This document shows positions 62,025 through 64,000 of a stretch of DNA of 64,000 bases, in pieces. This stretch comes from Beroe ovata. Lineage: Eukaryota > Ctenophora > Nuda > Beroida > Beroidae. The stretch is from contig CAMPET010000087.1 of assembly GCA_946803715.1 (NCBI GenBank), forward strand, positions 152,873 to 216,872. Reading direction: 5' to 3'. The first letter of the stretch is position 1, and every line of letters starts with the position of its first letter. The translations under genes and the position numbers were made by a program. The notes beneath the pieces were generated by a model, which was not told where the DNA came from, did not search any database, and saw only the letters and a list, made by a program, of their open reading frames with translations.

Positions 62025-62407
62025 AGTAGAGCGGTCGACGAGAGAATACTATCGATTTCAAGATGTACGTTTTGAAACTGCTTGTTGGACTATATTATAT
62101 TATTATAGTGGGGTGGATTCAGATATATATTGGTATCATGTTGAGTAGAAATACCCCTCAAGTGTGTTTAGTTTCCTCTCAGTCTAGTCGATTGACATTC
62201 TAGTGAAATTCTGTATCATAAGATATTAAGAGAAGAATGGTTTCCTTGTGATCATACAACCACGATTTTACAACTCTGTTTTAGTTTTGTCGATTCAGCC
62301 TGTGTACCTATTTGAATCACTCAGCATCAATCCTTTATTCAACATCCTCTTGCACCACACTGCATCAACCCTTGAACAGCCTATTTCATCCCAGGTATGG
62401 ATGTAAG
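62025..62407. other. LRGUK 3' region and ankyrin gene leader
   Basis: No AATAAA is seen. The frame of the next gene is open upstream of its ATG but without an ATG. An acceptor-like TATTTCATCCCAG lies at about 62382-62394, 13 bases before the ATG. Confidence 0.55.
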
Positions 62408-63916
62408 ATGGCACTCTCTACACTACGACTAAGAGAAACCCAGGTTCTGCAGCCTGGGATCCGGCAATTTGCCGAGAGAACCGCCCGACCCCGGCCCCAA
62501 GATGTCCAGGAAGTGGTGACCCTCTCCAAAAACCTCCGCAAACTAACCATCAATGAGAAACCAGAGTTTATCCCTTCAAAACCAGTCCTTCCTGGCATCA
62601 AGCCAGATAAAAGGGAAAGGGGGAAAGAGGGGGAAGTGAAGTTCATTGACTGTGACGATCAGGTTATAAACCCGGAGCTGGATAAGATCTGTAGCAGTGT
62701 TTCAGAGAAGGAGATCTGCAAGTTTCTACAGAAATCACAGATCATGCTAAACGTCCTAAACCAGTGGTGGTGGGAGGATCTAAACTCTCTAGAGTTTCTA
62801 AACTGGTGGTTCACTAAACTGAGTTACGATCAGAGAGTTGACTGGTTTAAGATGGAGTGCAGTATCCTGTTAGAAGAGGTCTCAGTTACCATAGAGACCA
62901 GTGTCACCAGTCAGAAAGTGATGGAATTCCTGCTGAAGATCCTACATGAACATCCCCACAAGTTTTGTGATGAGAGCGAGGTTAACAGGTTGCCAGACAT
63001 GCTGGAGACGTTGGTGAGCAGCGACAAGGCAAAGTATTGTGATCTGCTGTCGAGTGTAAAGTGCAGAACATCGCGACCGGAAACACTCCTTGCGCTCAGG
63101 ACTTATTCGGTTATCAGTGTATGCTATGCAGCTGTTAGTTTCTACAGAAAACTCTCTACAGAAGGAATCCACAACGCAGACAAACGCCCAATGTCCCGAG
63201 CTAAAACAGGGCTGTTCAGTAGAGACTCAGTCAGGCCAGCGTCTAGCAGGGGTCGGCCAGGGTCTAGCAGGGGGCGACCAGGGTCTAGTCTGGGTCGACC
63301 ATCTTCCGCACTGAGCCAGGAGTCCCGACCCACAACTGCCCAAAACAGGGAGAGAGTGGAGCAACACAACATTTGCCGGGCATTTGATGCTGTGAGTTGC
63401 GGGTTCGTGTCAGTGCTCAAGTACATGTTTGAGAGCGGATACATCGACACACGTGTAACCGACAACCAGGGCCGTAGCCTCGTGTTTGTTGCAACACTTC
63501 ACAAGCAACACAGTGTTCTCAACTTCCTACTATCGGGCGAGGTGTCACCACCGTGTGATGTTAACAGAGTTGCTGATAACGGCAACACTCCACTTCATGT
63601 TGCTGCTTCAGCAGGAAATGAACTAGCTCTCAATATCCTGCTGAAAGCAAACGCGGACCCCCATCTTTTCAATCCTGATTGCAATGGGGCCACGCCCCTG
63701 CATCTAGCTGTGCTAAATGACAGCGTGGATTGTGTTATCCTACTACTGGGGGCCGGGGCCGACCCTATGTCACGAATGGGCTGCCCAGCGGACACCAGCG
63801 TTATTGATCTTGCTAAACAGTTAGACCACACTGATGTCTTGAAACTGCTGATAGGAGCTGTACCAGTTAGACCAGGAAGTACGTTGTATTTGAAGGAGGA
63901 TAAGACGATGGAATGA
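62408..63916 (+). CDS. Ankyrin-repeat protein with Arg/Ser/Gly/Pro linker, intronless, 502 aa
   Basis: The ATG at 62408 (AAGATGG context) opens a 503-codon frame. The N-terminal half is a helical domain with a tryptophan-rich stretch (QWWWEDLNSLEFLNWWFTKL, about 118-138). A linker at about 270-310 contains SSRGRPGSS repeats. The C-terminus holds three to four ankyrin repeats (about 335-485), the clearest being NGNTPLHVAASAGNELALNI and NGATPLHLAVLNDSVDCVIL. It is a protein-interaction scaffold; the partner is unknown. It follows LRGUK on the same strand after 384 bp and is likewise intronless, so co-expression (for example in ciliated or germ cells) is plausible but inferred. I cannot name an orthologue. 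Confidence 0.82.
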   Translation: MALSTLRLRETQVLQPGIRQFAERTARPRPQDVQEVVTLSKNLRKLTINEKPEFIPSKPVLPGIKPDKRERGKEGEVKFIDCDDQVINPELDKICSSVSEKEICKFLQKSQIMLNVLNQWWWEDLNSLEFLNWWFTKLSYDQRVDWFKMECSILLEEVSVTIETSVTSQKVMEFLLKILHEHPHKFCDESEVNRLPDMLETLVSSDKAKYCDLLSSVKCRTSRPETLLALRTYSVISVCYAAVSFYRKLSTEGIHNADKRPMSRAKTGLFSRDSVRPASSRGRPGSSRGRPGSSLGRPSSALSQESRPTTAQNRERVEQHNICRAFDAVSCGFVSVLKYMFESGYIDTRVTDNQGRSLVFVATLHKQHSVLNFLLSGEVSPPCDVNRVADNGNTPLHVAASAGNELALNILLKANADPHLFNPDCNGATPLHLAVLNDSVDCVILLLGAGADPMSRMGCPADTSVIDLAKQLDHTDVLKLLIGAVPVRPGSTLYLKEDKTME

Positions 63917-64000
63917 GCGATATACGGATATTTGGGGTTGCTTTTCAGCAAATTGTTGTGAAATAGTCGAGTTTTTATTAGCATATTGTGTTGTATACAG
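63917..64000. other. 3' flank of the ankyrin gene
   Basis: Only 84 bases remain before the window ends; no poly(A) signal is visible. Confidence 0.6.

Noticed and set aside
1-64000. tRNA, rRNA and CRISPR arrays
   Set aside because: I looked for tRNA T-loop motifs with matching arms and for regularly spaced repeats with unique spacers. None was convincing; the tandem arrays present are minisatellites.

Overview
This is a stretch of an animal genome. It is AT-rich, with spliceosomal GT-AG introns, poly(A) signals, TATA/CRE/E-box style regulatory motifs and microsatellites. The proteins are metazoan in character: PRPF38B, LRGUK, a class-A-like GPCR, an SRCR protein, a homeodomain protein, a CNC/small-Maf-like bZIP and a PB1 protein. 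Mostly short introns, very high apparent heterozygosity and acceptor-like sites just upstream of many start codons suggest a marine, possibly non-bilaterian invertebrate (a ctenophore would fit). I cannot fix the taxon from sequence alone.

Layout. 1-12.8 kb is gene-poor and repeat-rich: a 172-bp dispersed repeat, minisatellites, a ~2-kb pair of near-identical copies split by a single N, and a 300-bp tandem duplication, with one candidate terminal exon near 1.1 kb. 12.9-21.7 kb is gene-dense: a small PH-domain gene (-), a six-exon 7TM receptor (+), then PRPF38B (+), which carries a complete intronless SRCR-type secreted-protein gene with its own TATA box inside one intron. 22-28 kb holds a five-exon coiled-coil gene present twice. 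The copies meet at a single N, so they are best read as two unmerged haplotypes. 27.5-29.5 kb is a short bZIP gene (-), head-to-head with an intronless DnaQ-fold 3'-5' exonuclease gene (+, 29.7-31.0 kb). 31.6-32.15 kb holds two foldback elements, one with a clear 6-bp target duplication.

33-58.5 kb is an AT-rich, gene-sparse block with scattered minus-strand exons. The 33.0-36.3 kb part is a confident divergent homeobox gene with phase-consistent exons, and 57.6-58.5 kb is a confident PB1-domain gene start. Weak candidate exons lie between them, near 41, 43 and 52 kb. Whether they belong to one, two or three genes is the main open question here. 59.3-59.9 kb is a GC-rich repeat related to one at 31.5 kb. 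60.1-63.9 kb carries two intronless genes in tandem (+): LRGUK and an ankyrin-repeat protein.

The genes do not form one pathway. PRPF38B is a splicing factor, LRGUK is linked to cilia and sperm in mammals, and the bZIP and homeodomain proteins are transcription factors. Coordinates of multi-exon genes run from start codon to stop codon; exon limits were inferred by eye from splice signals, reading phase and protein continuity.
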